From the NCBI GenBank assembly GCA_021159125.1, contig JAGGSL010000112.1, positions 1 to 14,747 on the forward strand: a stretch of DNA of 14,747 bases, written 5' to 3'. This document shows, one piece after another, positions 7,171-13,860 of this stretch. Source of the DNA: Thermoplasmata archaeon (GTDB lineage: Archaea; Thermoplasmatota; E2; UBA202; DSCA01). How positions within the stretch are numbered: the first letter of the stretch is position 1; every line of letters begins with the position of its first letter. Below the pieces are notes generated by a model. The model saw nothing but the letters and a program-made list of their open reading frames with translations. It was not told the origin of the DNA and made no database searches. The position numbers were made by a program, and so were the translations under genes.

Positions 7171-7177
7171 ATAAATA
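7171..7177 (+). promoter_or_regulatory. TATA box for the CrtC/AttH-like gene
   Basis: ATAAATA is centred 26-27 nt before the ATG at 7201. The spacing argues that this ATG, and not the GTG at 7180, is the real leaderless start. Confidence 0.5.
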
Positions 7178-7200
7178 GAGTGATTCTCTTATATTTCCAT

Positions 7201-8313
7201 ATGCGAGGTGTTGTCGCAATTTCAGTATCTCTTATTCTGCTTATGGCAAGCATTTCCATGGCTGGAGAAAAAAAGGAGGAAAGCATTGGTACAGTAGCAT
7301 TACAGCAATCTTCTGCCTCAGCACAATATAACGGCTCAGATGGTGTAGACGATGCAGCCCATTTCAAATATCACCAGAACGACAGCAATATAATAAACTG
7401 GTATGAATGGTGGTATGCAAATGCCAAAGGCGATGACGGGAACAATCTGCTGATAGAATTTTTCACTTTTGGGAATTTGAATAATCCTTTTGTTTCTGCA
7501 GTGGGGATAGTTATGATTTTCATGAAAAGCGATGGAAGTACTTTCAAGAGCCTGAAAAGCTATCCACTCATTGATTACAACCTGGATTATGAAAAATGCA
7601 ATGTGACAATAGCAGGGGATATCTTTGCTGAAAATGATGACGGCACATATACGGTAACGTACCATAACAGCATCAACGATGTCAAACTGCAACTTAATCT
7701 CTCAAAGATAAATAGAGGGATAGAGGCAATACCAACCAGCGCAGGAAATGATGAATGGATGAAGTGGAATATTCCTGTACCATACGGAAAGGCAGACGGA
7801 TTATTGGAGTATACCGACACAAAGGGGCATCATGTGTACAGAATAGCAGGAAGGGGATACCACGACCATAACTGGGGTATCTCAAATAAATTTTCACTAT
7901 GCTGGGATTGGGGGGAGTTCAGCGACGGCAGCGCATCTGCCACCATTACATATGGCATGGTAAGATTTGGAGACGGGCCGTCCGAAGGAGGAATATATTT
8001 TTCAAATGAAACCGTAAGGAAAGCGATTTACATACCGGATTTAACGATAAAGTATATGGACTGGGACACAATATGCGGATTCAAAAAGCCGACAAAGTTT
8101 TGCATGTATGGTTCCAACGGAAGTTTTTCAGTAAATGTAACCGTAGAGATAGAGAGGGCATATATCATCGGTGTCGGCAGGTTGGGCATGCCTTATCTCA
8201 TGGGGAAAATGAATGGCATAATAAATGTAAATGGGAAAAGTTATGAATTTTCAGACGTGACAGGATTTTACGAGCACCATTTTTTAAAACCCACAGTCAA
8301 CTGGCCGTGGTAA
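7201..8313 (+). CDS. Secreted CrtC/AttH-type lipocalin-like protein
   Basis: With the ATG at 7201 the product has 370 residues. It begins with a signal peptide (Met-Arg, hydrophobic stretch about 4-18, then Ala-Gly before a charged region), so it is probably exported. The GTG at 7180 would put seven extra residues before the signal and lies within the expected untranscribed zone. Two motifs identify the fold: YEWWYANA (68-75) and GRGYHDHNWG (217-226), both hallmarks of the CrtC/AttH family of two-lipocalin-like-domain proteins; near the C-terminus GFYEHHF (356-362) fits the closing conserved strand. CrtC is a carotenoid 1,2-hydratase, while other members have unassigned roles, so no substrate is claimed. 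Several Asn-x-Ser/Thr sites suit a surface glycoprotein. It precedes the secreted M28 peptidase, which has its own promoter. Confidence 0.75.
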   Translation: MRGVVAISVSLILLMASISMAGEKKEESIGTVALQQSSASAQYNGSDGVDDAAHFKYHQNDSNIINWYEWWYANAKGDDGNNLLIEFFTFGNLNNPFVSAVGIVMIFMKSDGSTFKSLKSYPLIDYNLDYEKCNVTIAGDIFAENDDGTYTVTYHNSINDVKLQLNLSKINRGIEAIPTSAGNDEWMKWNIPVPYGKADGLLEYTDTKGHHVYRIAGRGYHDHNWGISNKFSLCWDWGEFSDGSASATITYGMVRFGDGPSEGGIYFSNETVRKAIYIPDLTIKYMDWDTICGFKKPTKFCMYGSNGSFSVNVTVEIERAYIIGVGRLGMPYLMGKMNGIINVNGKSYEFSDVTGFYEHHFLKPTVNWPW

Positions 8314-8360
8314 AACAGAACCCAGTGCTTCAGAAGTGGCTAAGAGAGAAGCATAACGCA

Positions 8361-8368
8361 TTTATATT
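8361..8368 (+). promoter_or_regulatory. TATA box for the M28 peptidase gene
   Basis: TTTATATT is centred 24-25 nt before the ATG at 8389, with no Shine-Dalgarno in between, which indicates a leaderless transcript. Confidence 0.55.
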
Positions 8369-8388
8369 CTGCTCTTTATAACAAAAGT

Positions 8389-9660
8389 ATGAGAATTGCA
8401 CTTTCTATTTTGCTTGTTTTCTTTATGGCAATGCCGTCATTTACACATTATGCTGCCAGCGATGATGGCGTAAGGGATGCTGTAACCGACATGATATCCC
8501 AGGTAAACGAAACCCTTGTTTTTAACTACCATGATGCTTTGATGTCTTTTGGTTCCAGATATACCGGCTCGGAAAATTGTTCAAATGCCGCAGATTACAT
8601 CTACAACGAATTCAAAAAAATGGGGCTGTGGGTTCAATTTGACGAGTGGAATTACGGTGGATTTCACAGCAGGAATGTTGTTGCTGCTCTGAACGGCACA
8701 TCTGATGGCAACGGGATAGTTATAATGAGCGCCCATTACGACTGCACTTCTGGCTCGCTCGGGGCAGATGACGATGGCTCAGGGGTTGCAGCCGTACTTG
8801 CATCTGCGGAGATTATGAGCCACTATACTTTCAACCATACCGTACGTTTTATTGCATTTTCGGGGGAGGAAGTAGGGACATACGGAAGCTTTACCTACGC
8901 AAAAGAAGCTTATGAGAGAGGGGACAACATTATTGCTGTTATAAATGCAGACATGGTGGGGTATGCAGACACTGCCAAAGGCGGGCGAACCATGAGGGTT
9001 TTTGAAACAGAAAGAACAAAGTGGATTTCCTCTTTCTCCGTCAACGTGAGTGAAAAGTACATGCCGCTCATAGACCTTTCGATACAGCCGGTTCCGAATT
9101 ACCGCGGTGCTGACCACCAGGCATTTCTTGATTATGGATATGATGCTGTGTTTTATGCCCACTATGACGGCTATCCGTGGGCAAATTCACCTGAAGATAC
9201 GCCAGACCATATCAACCATACATACCAGGTGAAGGCAACGAAATTGCTCCTTGCAATTGTTGCAGAGATGGCAAACAGGCATTTTGATATTGAAGTGATG
9301 ATAAAAAATCCACTTGAAGGGGAAGTATATTTGTTTGGCTATCCTCTTTTTCCCATATCTGGAGGGAAGCTCTGGTATTCTGGACTCAGGGGGGCAACCA
9401 TCATCATAGGGGATGCAACTGCAAGCGTTGATGTTATAAGCGACAAGGATATTGACTACGTAATTTTCTGCATTGACGATGAATTTGTATCCTGGGACCG
9501 CTCCCCGCCCTATGAATGGAAGATTCAGGGAAAATATGTCCCGCCCATGGGGCGGCACCGCCTTGTTGTCTATGCCTATGACTCTGACGGGCATATAGCA
9601 AAAGATGAGATGGACATCATAATTTTTACCCTTGCTTATCAGTATGCCCCATGGCACTGA
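8389..9660 (+). CDS. Secreted M28-family zinc metallopeptidase with C-terminal Ig-like domain
   Basis: The 423-residue protein has a signal peptide (residues 1 to about 20-23) and an M28 catalytic domain (about 30-295). Visible site residues are His116 and Asp118 (SAHYD), Asp128 as bridging ligand (GADDDGSG), Glu160 as general base with Glu161 as ligand (SGEEVG), and Asp188 (NADMVG). In Vibrio aminopeptidase numbering these match His97, Asp99, Asp117, Glu151, Glu152 and Asp179. The expected last ligand, the His before T/SPxDT, appears here as Asn266 in NSPEDTPDHI. Residues about 297-410 form a beta-rich Ig-like domain ending in a pattern of the FxIDDxxxxxDxxPPYEW kind, common on archaeal extracellular proteins. 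It likely degrades peptides outside the cell. There is no C-terminal anchor. Confidence 0.88.
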   Translation: MRIALSILLVFFMAMPSFTHYAASDDGVRDAVTDMISQVNETLVFNYHDALMSFGSRYTGSENCSNAADYIYNEFKKMGLWVQFDEWNYGGFHSRNVVAALNGTSDGNGIVIMSAHYDCTSGSLGADDDGSGVAAVLASAEIMSHYTFNHTVRFIAFSGEEVGTYGSFTYAKEAYERGDNIIAVINADMVGYADTAKGGRTMRVFETERTKWISSFSVNVSEKYMPLIDLSIQPVPNYRGADHQAFLDYGYDAVFYAHYDGYPWANSPEDTPDHINHTYQVKATKLLLAIVAEMANRHFDIEVMIKNPLEGEVYLFGYPLFPISGGKLWYSGLRGATIIIGDATASVDVISDKDIDYVIFCIDDEFVSWDRSPPYEWKIQGKYVPPMGRHRLVVYAYDSDGHIAKDEMDIIIFTLAYQYAPWH

Positions 9661-9671
9661 CTTTCAACAAC

Positions 9672-9681
9672 TATTTAAAAT
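9672..9681 (+). promoter_or_regulatory. TATA box for the Sm protein gene
   Basis: TATTTAAAAT is centred about 24 nt before the ATG at 9700, consistent with a leaderless transcript. Confidence 0.5.
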
Positions 9682-9699
9682 AGAAAAGAATACCCTTCC

Positions 9700-9915
9700 A
9701 TGGTGTTACCAACAGACTTACTGGAGAATTCGATAAATAAGGAAGTTTCTCTCCTTCTAAAGGACGGGAGGGTGCTTACAGGCCGCCTTACAGGTTATGA
9801 CCAGTACATGAACCTGGTTGTGGAAGATACAAGGGAGGAGAAAGAAGGTTCAGAACGCCGACTCGGATTTGTCGTGCTCAGGGGTAGCAATATTGTAAGC
9901 ATATCTCTGAAATAA
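9700..9915 (+). CDS. Archaeal Sm/LSm-like protein (SmAP)
   Basis: The 71-residue protein is a complete Sm fold. A short N-terminal helix (LPTDLLENSINK) is followed by Sm1 (DGRVLTGRLTGYDQYMNLVV, about 22-41) with the Asp-x-x-x-Asn RNA-base-binding turn DQYMN, a variable loop (EDTREEKEGSERR), then Sm2 (VVLRGSNIVSI, about 58-68) with the usual Arg-Gly. Archaeal Sm proteins assemble as heptameric rings and bind U-rich RNA, acting in RNA metabolism. Length and motif spacing match SmAP1. It is preceded by its own TATA box and is not overlapped by neighbours. The gene often found next to archaeal Sm, ribosomal protein L37e, is absent here. Confidence 0.95.
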   Translation: MVLPTDLLENSINKEVSLLLKDGRVLTGRLTGYDQYMNLVVEDTREEKEGSERRLGFVVLRGSNIVSISLK

Positions 9916-9927
9916 TTTTATGGCAAA

Positions 9928-9938
9928 ATATTTAAAAT
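9928..9938 (+). promoter_or_regulatory. TATA box for the SecB-like small protein gene
   Basis: ATATTTAAAAT is centred about 34 nt before the ATG at 9967, slightly farther than in the other genes, which implies a leader of about 8 nt. Confidence 0.4.
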
Positions 9939-9966
9939 GGATGGAGCTTAGCTTATTAGTGTTATA

Positions 9967-10395
9967 ATGAACATCAAAAATATGAGCCTCTCGTTTATTG
10001 AGGCAAGGAGATATTCTAAGCAGAGCAAGCCCATGAATATCCGTATAGACCACAACAGCACAGTCACTCTTTTTACGGCTACGAGCAAGGAAGAGGCGCA
10101 GGTGGAGTTCGAATATACAGCAAGCTATGGCCCGCTTGGACTGATAAAATTTGGGGGGAATCTTATATACGAAGGTAAGGACGCAGAAGAAGTTGCGAAG
10201 AAGTGGCAGGAAACAAAAAACATGCCGAATGAAGTTGCCTCCCACATACATACTGCCATAATGCATTTTTGTTTGCCAGAGGCAGTGATGGTTTCCCGGG
10301 ACCTTCGACTCCCGCCGCCCATCCCCATGCCCCAGGTAAAGTTTGAGCAGCAGCCAAAGGGAAAGAAGGGGAGATACAGCCCTGAAGTGGTGTGA
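9967..10395 (+). CDS. Conserved archaeal small protein, possibly SecB-like
   Basis: The 142-residue cytoplasmic protein has a beta-rich first half (residues about 7-70) and a helical second half (about 72-112), then an extended proline-rich strand LPPPIPMP (115-122) and a basic tail. This order (four-stranded sheet with TASYGPLGLIKFGG, a Trp-containing helix, a long helix ending in SRDLRLPPPIP and a final strand QVKF) resembles the SecB chaperone fold. In E. coli SecB the last helix likewise leads into a FPQLNLAPVNF segment. The identification rests on pattern only and is not certain. If right, it would bind unfolded polypeptides; two signal-peptide proteins are encoded just upstream. No catalytic motif is visible. 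A second in-frame ATG at 9982 is a possible alternative start. Confidence 0.6.
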   Translation: MNIKNMSLSFIEARRYSKQSKPMNIRIDHNSTVTLFTATSKEEAQVEFEYTASYGPLGLIKFGGNLIYEGKDAEEVAKKWQETKNMPNEVASHIHTAIMHFCLPEAVMVSRDLRLPPPIPMPQVKFEQQPKGKKGRYSPEVV

Positions 10396-10417
10396 GGGAA
10401 GCGGACAATAGAGGAAT

Positions 10418-10434
10418 GCTTGCCAATGGCAGGC
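10418..10434 (+). other. Short intergenic hairpin
   Basis: A seven-pair stem (one G-T wobble) with a three-base AAT loop lies 23 bases after the stop at 10395 in the 100-base gap before the next promoter. It may mark a transcript end. No poly-T follows, so a terminator call would be weak. Confidence 0.25.
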
Positions 10435-10466
10435 TTGCGTTCGGAGGGTTAAGCTTCCAACAAAAA

Positions 10467-10476
10467 TTATAAAATA
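10467..10476 (+). promoter_or_regulatory. TATA box for the regulator-Sm-like-ychF operon
   Basis: TTATAAAATA is centred about 25 nt before the ATG at 10496. The next two genes have no comparable box, so this probably drives all three. Confidence 0.5.
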
Positions 10477-10495
10477 GCATAGGCATTATCAATAC

Positions 10496-10933
10496 ATGGT
10501 TTTTCAGATTAGGGTTATAAAGAATACACCCCTGACAGGCGAGGATGACTATGAGAAGGTGGCAGTGGAGTTTCTCAAATTGATAGGGTATCTGCCTGAA
10601 GGAGCAGATAGCAATTCTATCCCGTACAAACTTTTTGAATGCTTTATGCTTCATCCCGACAAGAATTGGATGGTCGAGGAGCTTTCCGTGCATCTTAATG
10701 CAACAAAGGCGACAGTTTACCGCCATCTGAATAAATTAAAGGGTATGGACATACTTGAGGAAGGAAAGGAAGGGGAAGGGACTGCTGTGAGGAAGACATA
10801 TCGCCTGAGATACGGAAATCTCGCAAAGGCATGGAGTTTCGTTGAGGCACATGTCAAGGTTGCAATGGAGAATTATGGCGAGACCGTCAGCCACCTGCAA
10901 AAATTGCTTGAGAGGAGGAATGTAAATGGATGA
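10496..10933 (+). CDS. Winged-helix DNA-binding protein (ArsR/MarR-like fold)
   Basis: This 145-residue protein carries a winged helix-turn-helix at about 42-106: helix 1 PYKLFECFML, helix 2 MVEELSVHL (59-67), recognition helix KATVYRHLNKL (71-81), and a wing with the basic turn EGTAVRKTYRLR (94-105). The C-terminal helix (about 107-142, ENYGETVSHLQKLLERR) probably dimerises. The N-terminal 40 residues start with a strand-like FQIRVIKN and are specific to this group. The gene begins an apparent operon: its end overlaps the next gene by eight bases. It may be a transcription factor or repressor, perhaps of its own operon, but no operator palindrome is evident around the start. The target is unknown. 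Confidence 0.78.
   Translation: MVFQIRVIKNTPLTGEDDYEKVAVEFLKLIGYLPEGADSNSIPYKLFECFMLHPDKNWMVEELSVHLNATKATVYRHLNKLKGMDILEEGKEGEGTAVRKTYRLRYGNLAKAWSFVEAHVKVAMENYGETVSHLQKLLERRNVNG
10914..10918 (+). promoter_or_regulatory. Shine-Dalgarno site for the Sm-like gene
   Basis: GGAGG lies inside the end of the regulator gene, seven bases before the ATG at 10926. It supports that start and translation within a polycistronic mRNA. Confidence 0.6.
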
Positions 10934-11198
10934 AATTGAGCTGGTAAAAGGGTCTAAATGTGTTGTCTATTCAATGGGCTCTGAGAAAGAAACGCTGGTA
11001 ACCAGAGGAACATTTGTGGGCAATGCGTATATCGGTAAAGATGAGGGGATATGTGTAAGGATGGACGAATCTCATAAAGAGATGAAAGGCAAAATGAGGA
11101 TAATACCTGTCAGCATGATAATTTCCGTGGATATCATCAGAGCGGGAAAGAAGAAAAAGAAAGATGGCGAAGATAATCCAACCCACTATTACGGTTAG
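10926..11198 (+). CDS. Small Sm/SH3-like beta-barrel protein, conserved archaeal
   Basis: The 90-residue protein is mostly beta-strand: ELVKGSKCVVYSM, TLVTRGTFVGNAYIG, EGICVRMDE and MRIIPVSMIISVDII, followed by a lysine-rich tail (KKKKK). The strand order and the closing RxIPxxxIxSVDII pattern look like an Sm or SH3-type barrel. I recall similar small proteins as conserved in euryarchaea without an assigned function. The basic tail would suit RNA or DNA binding. It overlaps the winged-helix gene by eight bases and ends five bases before ychF, so it is the middle gene of an operon. Compared with the true Sm protein at 9700 it lacks the D-x-x-x-N loop, so it is probably not a standard Sm ring subunit. 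Confidence 0.72.
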   Translation: MDEIELVKGSKCVVYSMGSEKETLVTRGTFVGNAYIGKDEGICVRMDESHKEMKGKMRIIPVSMIISVDIIRAGKKKKKDGEDNPTHYYG

Positions 11199-11203
11199 AT
11201 AAA

Positions 11204-12391
11204 ATGGGAATGCAGATAGGAATTGTTGGAAAGCCAAACGTTGGGAAAACGACGTTTTTCAATGCAGCAACAAGCGCCCATGCAGAGATGGCTTCATATC
11301 CATTCACGACCATAGATGCGAACAAGGGCGTAATGTACGTCCGCATTCCCTGCCCCTGCAGGGAATTCAACGTCACATGCAATCCCCATAATTCCGAATG
11401 CAGGGATGGCATACGTTATGTGCCAATAGAGGCAATAGATGTCGCGGGACTCGTACCGAAAGCGCATGAAGGAAGGGGCCTGGGAAACAAATTTCTCGAC
11501 GACCTGCGTCAAGCGTCATGCCTCATTCATGTGGTGGACGTGTCAGGCTCCACGGACGAGGAAGGGCAGATGTGCGATGTTGGAGCGCATGACCCCGAAA
11601 AAGATGTTAAATTTCTGGAGGAAGAGATAGATTACTGGATACAGGGGATAATAAGCAAGGACTGGGAAACCATAAGCAGGAGATGCAAGTTAGAAGGAAA
11701 AAAAATAAGCAAAGCTCTTGCCGAAAAGCTTACAGGGCTGGGCATAAAGGAAGGAGATATACATGCCGCCATAAGGAATGCAGGGCTTGAGGAAGATGAT
11801 GCGACAAAATGGAGTGACGATGACTTATTCAGACTATCCTCCCACATCAGGAAGGCAGGGAAACCCATACTTCTTGCACTTAACAAATGCGACAAAGCCC
11901 CAGATGAAATGGTCAAAAAAATGATGGGGGAATATGCAATTCCGACCTCTGCGGAGGCAGAACTTGCCCTTTCAAGGGCTGCAGAGCACGGCCTTATCTC
12001 ATACAAGCCAGGTGATTCCTCTTTCACAATTCTCGATAAAAACATGGATGAAAAGCACCTCAAAGCTCTGGAATACATAAAGACACATGTCATGGAGAAG
12101 TACGGCGGCACAGGTATTCAGAAATGCATAGACAAGGCTGTTTTCGAAATGCTTGATCTGATAGCAGTTTATCCTGTTGAGGATGAGCATCATCTCACAG
12201 ATAAAAAAGGCAATGTCCTGCCGGATGTTTTTCTCCTGCCGAGAGGTTCAACTGCCGTTGACCTTGCATACAAGGTTCACACTGACCTGGGAGAAGGGTT
12301 TATCCGTGCAATAGATGCAAGAACACAGCGCATAATAGGAGCGGACCATGAATTGAAAAATGGAGACATCATCCGCATCATATCAAAGTAA
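11204..12391 (+). CDS. ychF: YchF/OLA1-type Obg-family GTPase/ATPase, archaeal form
   Basis: The 395-residue protein shows G1 GKPNVGKT (9-16), switch region YPFTTID (32-38), G3 DVAGL (79-83), the family-typical AHEGRGLGNKFLDDLR (87-102), and NKCD (227-230) at the G4 position. A C-terminal TGS domain occupies about 320-395 and ends with NGDIIRIISK. The insert after the switch has Cys50, Cys52, Cys59 and Cys66, a likely metal or structural site typical of the archaeal version. Such proteins bind ribosomes and hydrolyse nucleotides in translation control. An alternative start at 11210 (MQIGIVGKPN) is equally reasonable because no clear Shine-Dalgarno is seen; both give the same domains. It is the third gene of the operon, five bases after the Sm-like gene, and converges on the radical SAM gene with a two-base gap. 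Confidence 0.95.
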   Translation: MGMQIGIVGKPNVGKTTFFNAATSAHAEMASYPFTTIDANKGVMYVRIPCPCREFNVTCNPHNSECRDGIRYVPIEAIDVAGLVPKAHEGRGLGNKFLDDLRQASCLIHVVDVSGSTDEEGQMCDVGAHDPEKDVKFLEEEIDYWIQGIISKDWETISRRCKLEGKKISKALAEKLTGLGIKEGDIHAAIRNAGLEEDDATKWSDDDLFRLSSHIRKAGKPILLALNKCDKAPDEMVKKMMGEYAIPTSAEAELALSRAAEHGLISYKPGDSSFTILDKNMDEKHLKALEYIKTHVMEKYGGTGIQKCIDKAVFEMLDLIAVYPVEDEHHLTDKKGNVLPDVFLLPRGSTAVDLAYKVHTDLGEGFIRAIDARTQRIIGADHELKNGDIIRIISK

Positions 12392-12393
12392 AA

Positions 12394-13860
12394 TTACAGA
12401 ACTTCCTTCCTTTTCCCCTGCCATTCTATGATTTTGAAGAATAAAGAGAAAAATGGTCTTATGGCTTGAAGGGTCACATTTTTATTGAAATATATCTTTC
12501 CAATTTCTCTTGTCCAGCGGACATCATGGCGAAGACAGTTTATGAGCAACTCCTTTTGCGTTTCGCTCATATCTTCTTTTTTGAACCATTCTCTATCCTT
12601 CAGTTTCCCCATGGGAACAAAAAATAAAGGGACAATAAGAGAGGGGAAATCCTTCAATTCATCAACAAGCTCAATGGTCTTTATTATATCATCCTCGGTT
12701 TCCTCAGGCAATCCAGTTATAAGGGTGCAGGCAGGAATCAGATGGCAATCTTTCATTATTCCCGCCCCCTGGATAACAACCTCAGGCCATTCCTCTGCCC
12801 TGAAAGGTTTTGCTTTTGCCGGCATTATTTTCTTTGCCAGTTCGACAGAGCCGGTTTCTATCCCCATCTCCGCCCCCCACCACGATTGATGTTCATCCAA
12901 TATAATTTCAGAAAGCTCTTCCATGAGTTTCGGTTTGGAAGCAACGGCAGCAAAAGATGCATGGCTCCATGAAAGATTTTTGTAATAGCGCTTTGCAAGT
13001 TTGTTAAGCTTTATCTGCTTTTCCTCGTCAGGTATGACCCCACTCTGTCCATAGAGAAGTATATCTTCTGCATGAATCACTCCTGCATTAATGCCTGCAT
13101 CTGCATTCACTTTAAGCTCTTTTTCGATTTTTTCGTATGGATACCATCTCAACGGCCGTAATGTAACGGAACAAAATTTGCAGCCCCTGGGGCATCCCCT
13201 GCCGATTTCCACCAGCCCATTAACGGAAGCATGCTTTATCTCGGAAATTTCATTCAGGGTGGGGCATTCGCTCGGTTTGAGTTCGACGAATTTAGGCAAT
13301 TCTTTTCCTTGCAGTGCCATGCGGTAGATTTCAACGGCTTTTTCATGCTCCCCTTCACCGATTATGACAGTATCTATTCCGTATTTGTCCATGAATTTCT
13401 GATTGAATTTGAACTGCCAGGCCCCCGGACCGCCGACTATTGTCCTTGCCCCCTTTGCCTTTGCCTTTCTGTAGGAATCGCTTTCCAGCATCATCCTGAA
13501 ATATTTTGCCAGGTACGGCTCTCCTGTCTTCAGAATCCCCGCAAAAGTTGTCGATGACGGGCCCCAGCCAAAAGGGTCCATTACGCTTATGCCTATGACT
13601 TTTGGGTTGAATCTATCAATGCTGTCAGGATAAACAGTTTTGACATCAAAACCCTCATCGAGCAGCTTTGCCTCTATTTTACGCAACCCATACGGAGCCT
13701 GCCATGGCAGCCCGCCAACGCTTTTTATGCGGGGAAAGAAAAGATATCGAAAAAGATGTTCGGGCAACCAGTTGGGAGGTGCACTTGTTCCAAATCCTAA
13801 AAATTCTTTGCCATGATGGTTGCTCATTAAAGTTCTGTCTGCTGTTAGAACTACTTCCAT
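12394..13860 (-). CDS. B12-binding-type radical SAM protein
   Basis: The 488-residue protein has a degenerate B12-binding-like N-terminal part: a Rossmann-type pattern with APYGLRKIEAKLLDEGFDV (55-73), VIGISVMDP (88-96), IVGGPGAWQF (141-150) and IIGEGEHEKA (166-175). The radical SAM core starts at Cys223-x3-Cys227-x2-Cys230 (GCPRGCKFCS), continues with NAGVIHAEDILLYG-like strands, and ends near ITGLPEETEDDI, the usual GLPxET turn. The DxHxxG cobalamin-ligand motif is not seen, so cobalamin may bind base-off without a His ligand or not at all. The enzyme likely does radical chemistry such as methylation or rearrangement; the substrate is unknown. Its ATG overlaps the upstream SPASM gene by ten bases, so the two form an operon. 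Confidence 0.85.
   Translation of the reverse strand: MEVVLTADRTLMSNHHGKEFLGFGTSAPPNWLPEHLFRYLFFPRIKSVGGLPWQAPYGLRKIEAKLLDEGFDVKTVYPDSIDRFNPKVIGISVMDPFGWGPSSTTFAGILKTGEPYLAKYFRMMLESDSYRKAKAKGARTIVGGPGAWQFKFNQKFMDKYGIDTVIIGEGEHEKAVEIYRMALQGKELPKFVELKPSECPTLNEISEIKHASVNGLVEIGRGCPRGCKFCSVTLRPLRWYPYEKIEKELKVNADAGINAGVIHAEDILLYGQSGVIPDEEKQIKLNKLAKRYYKNLSWSHASFAAVASKPKLMEELSEIILDEHQSWWGAEMGIETGSVELAKKIMPAKAKPFRAEEWPEVVIQGAGIMKDCHLIPACTLITGLPEETEDDIIKTIELVDELKDFPSLIVPLFFVPMGKLKDREWFKKEDMSETQKELLINCLRHDVRWTREIGKIYFNKNVTLQAIRPFFSLFFKIIEWQGKRKEVL

Noticed and set aside
6999..7367. A 122-residue minus-strand frame across the amt remnant and the start of the secreted protein
   Set aside because: It overlaps a supported signal peptide and promoter on the plus strand and has no recognisable domain. 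A short minus-strand tail ending near 6962 (GMKKADISIAAPEP) looked protein-like but has a stop close upstream and no start.
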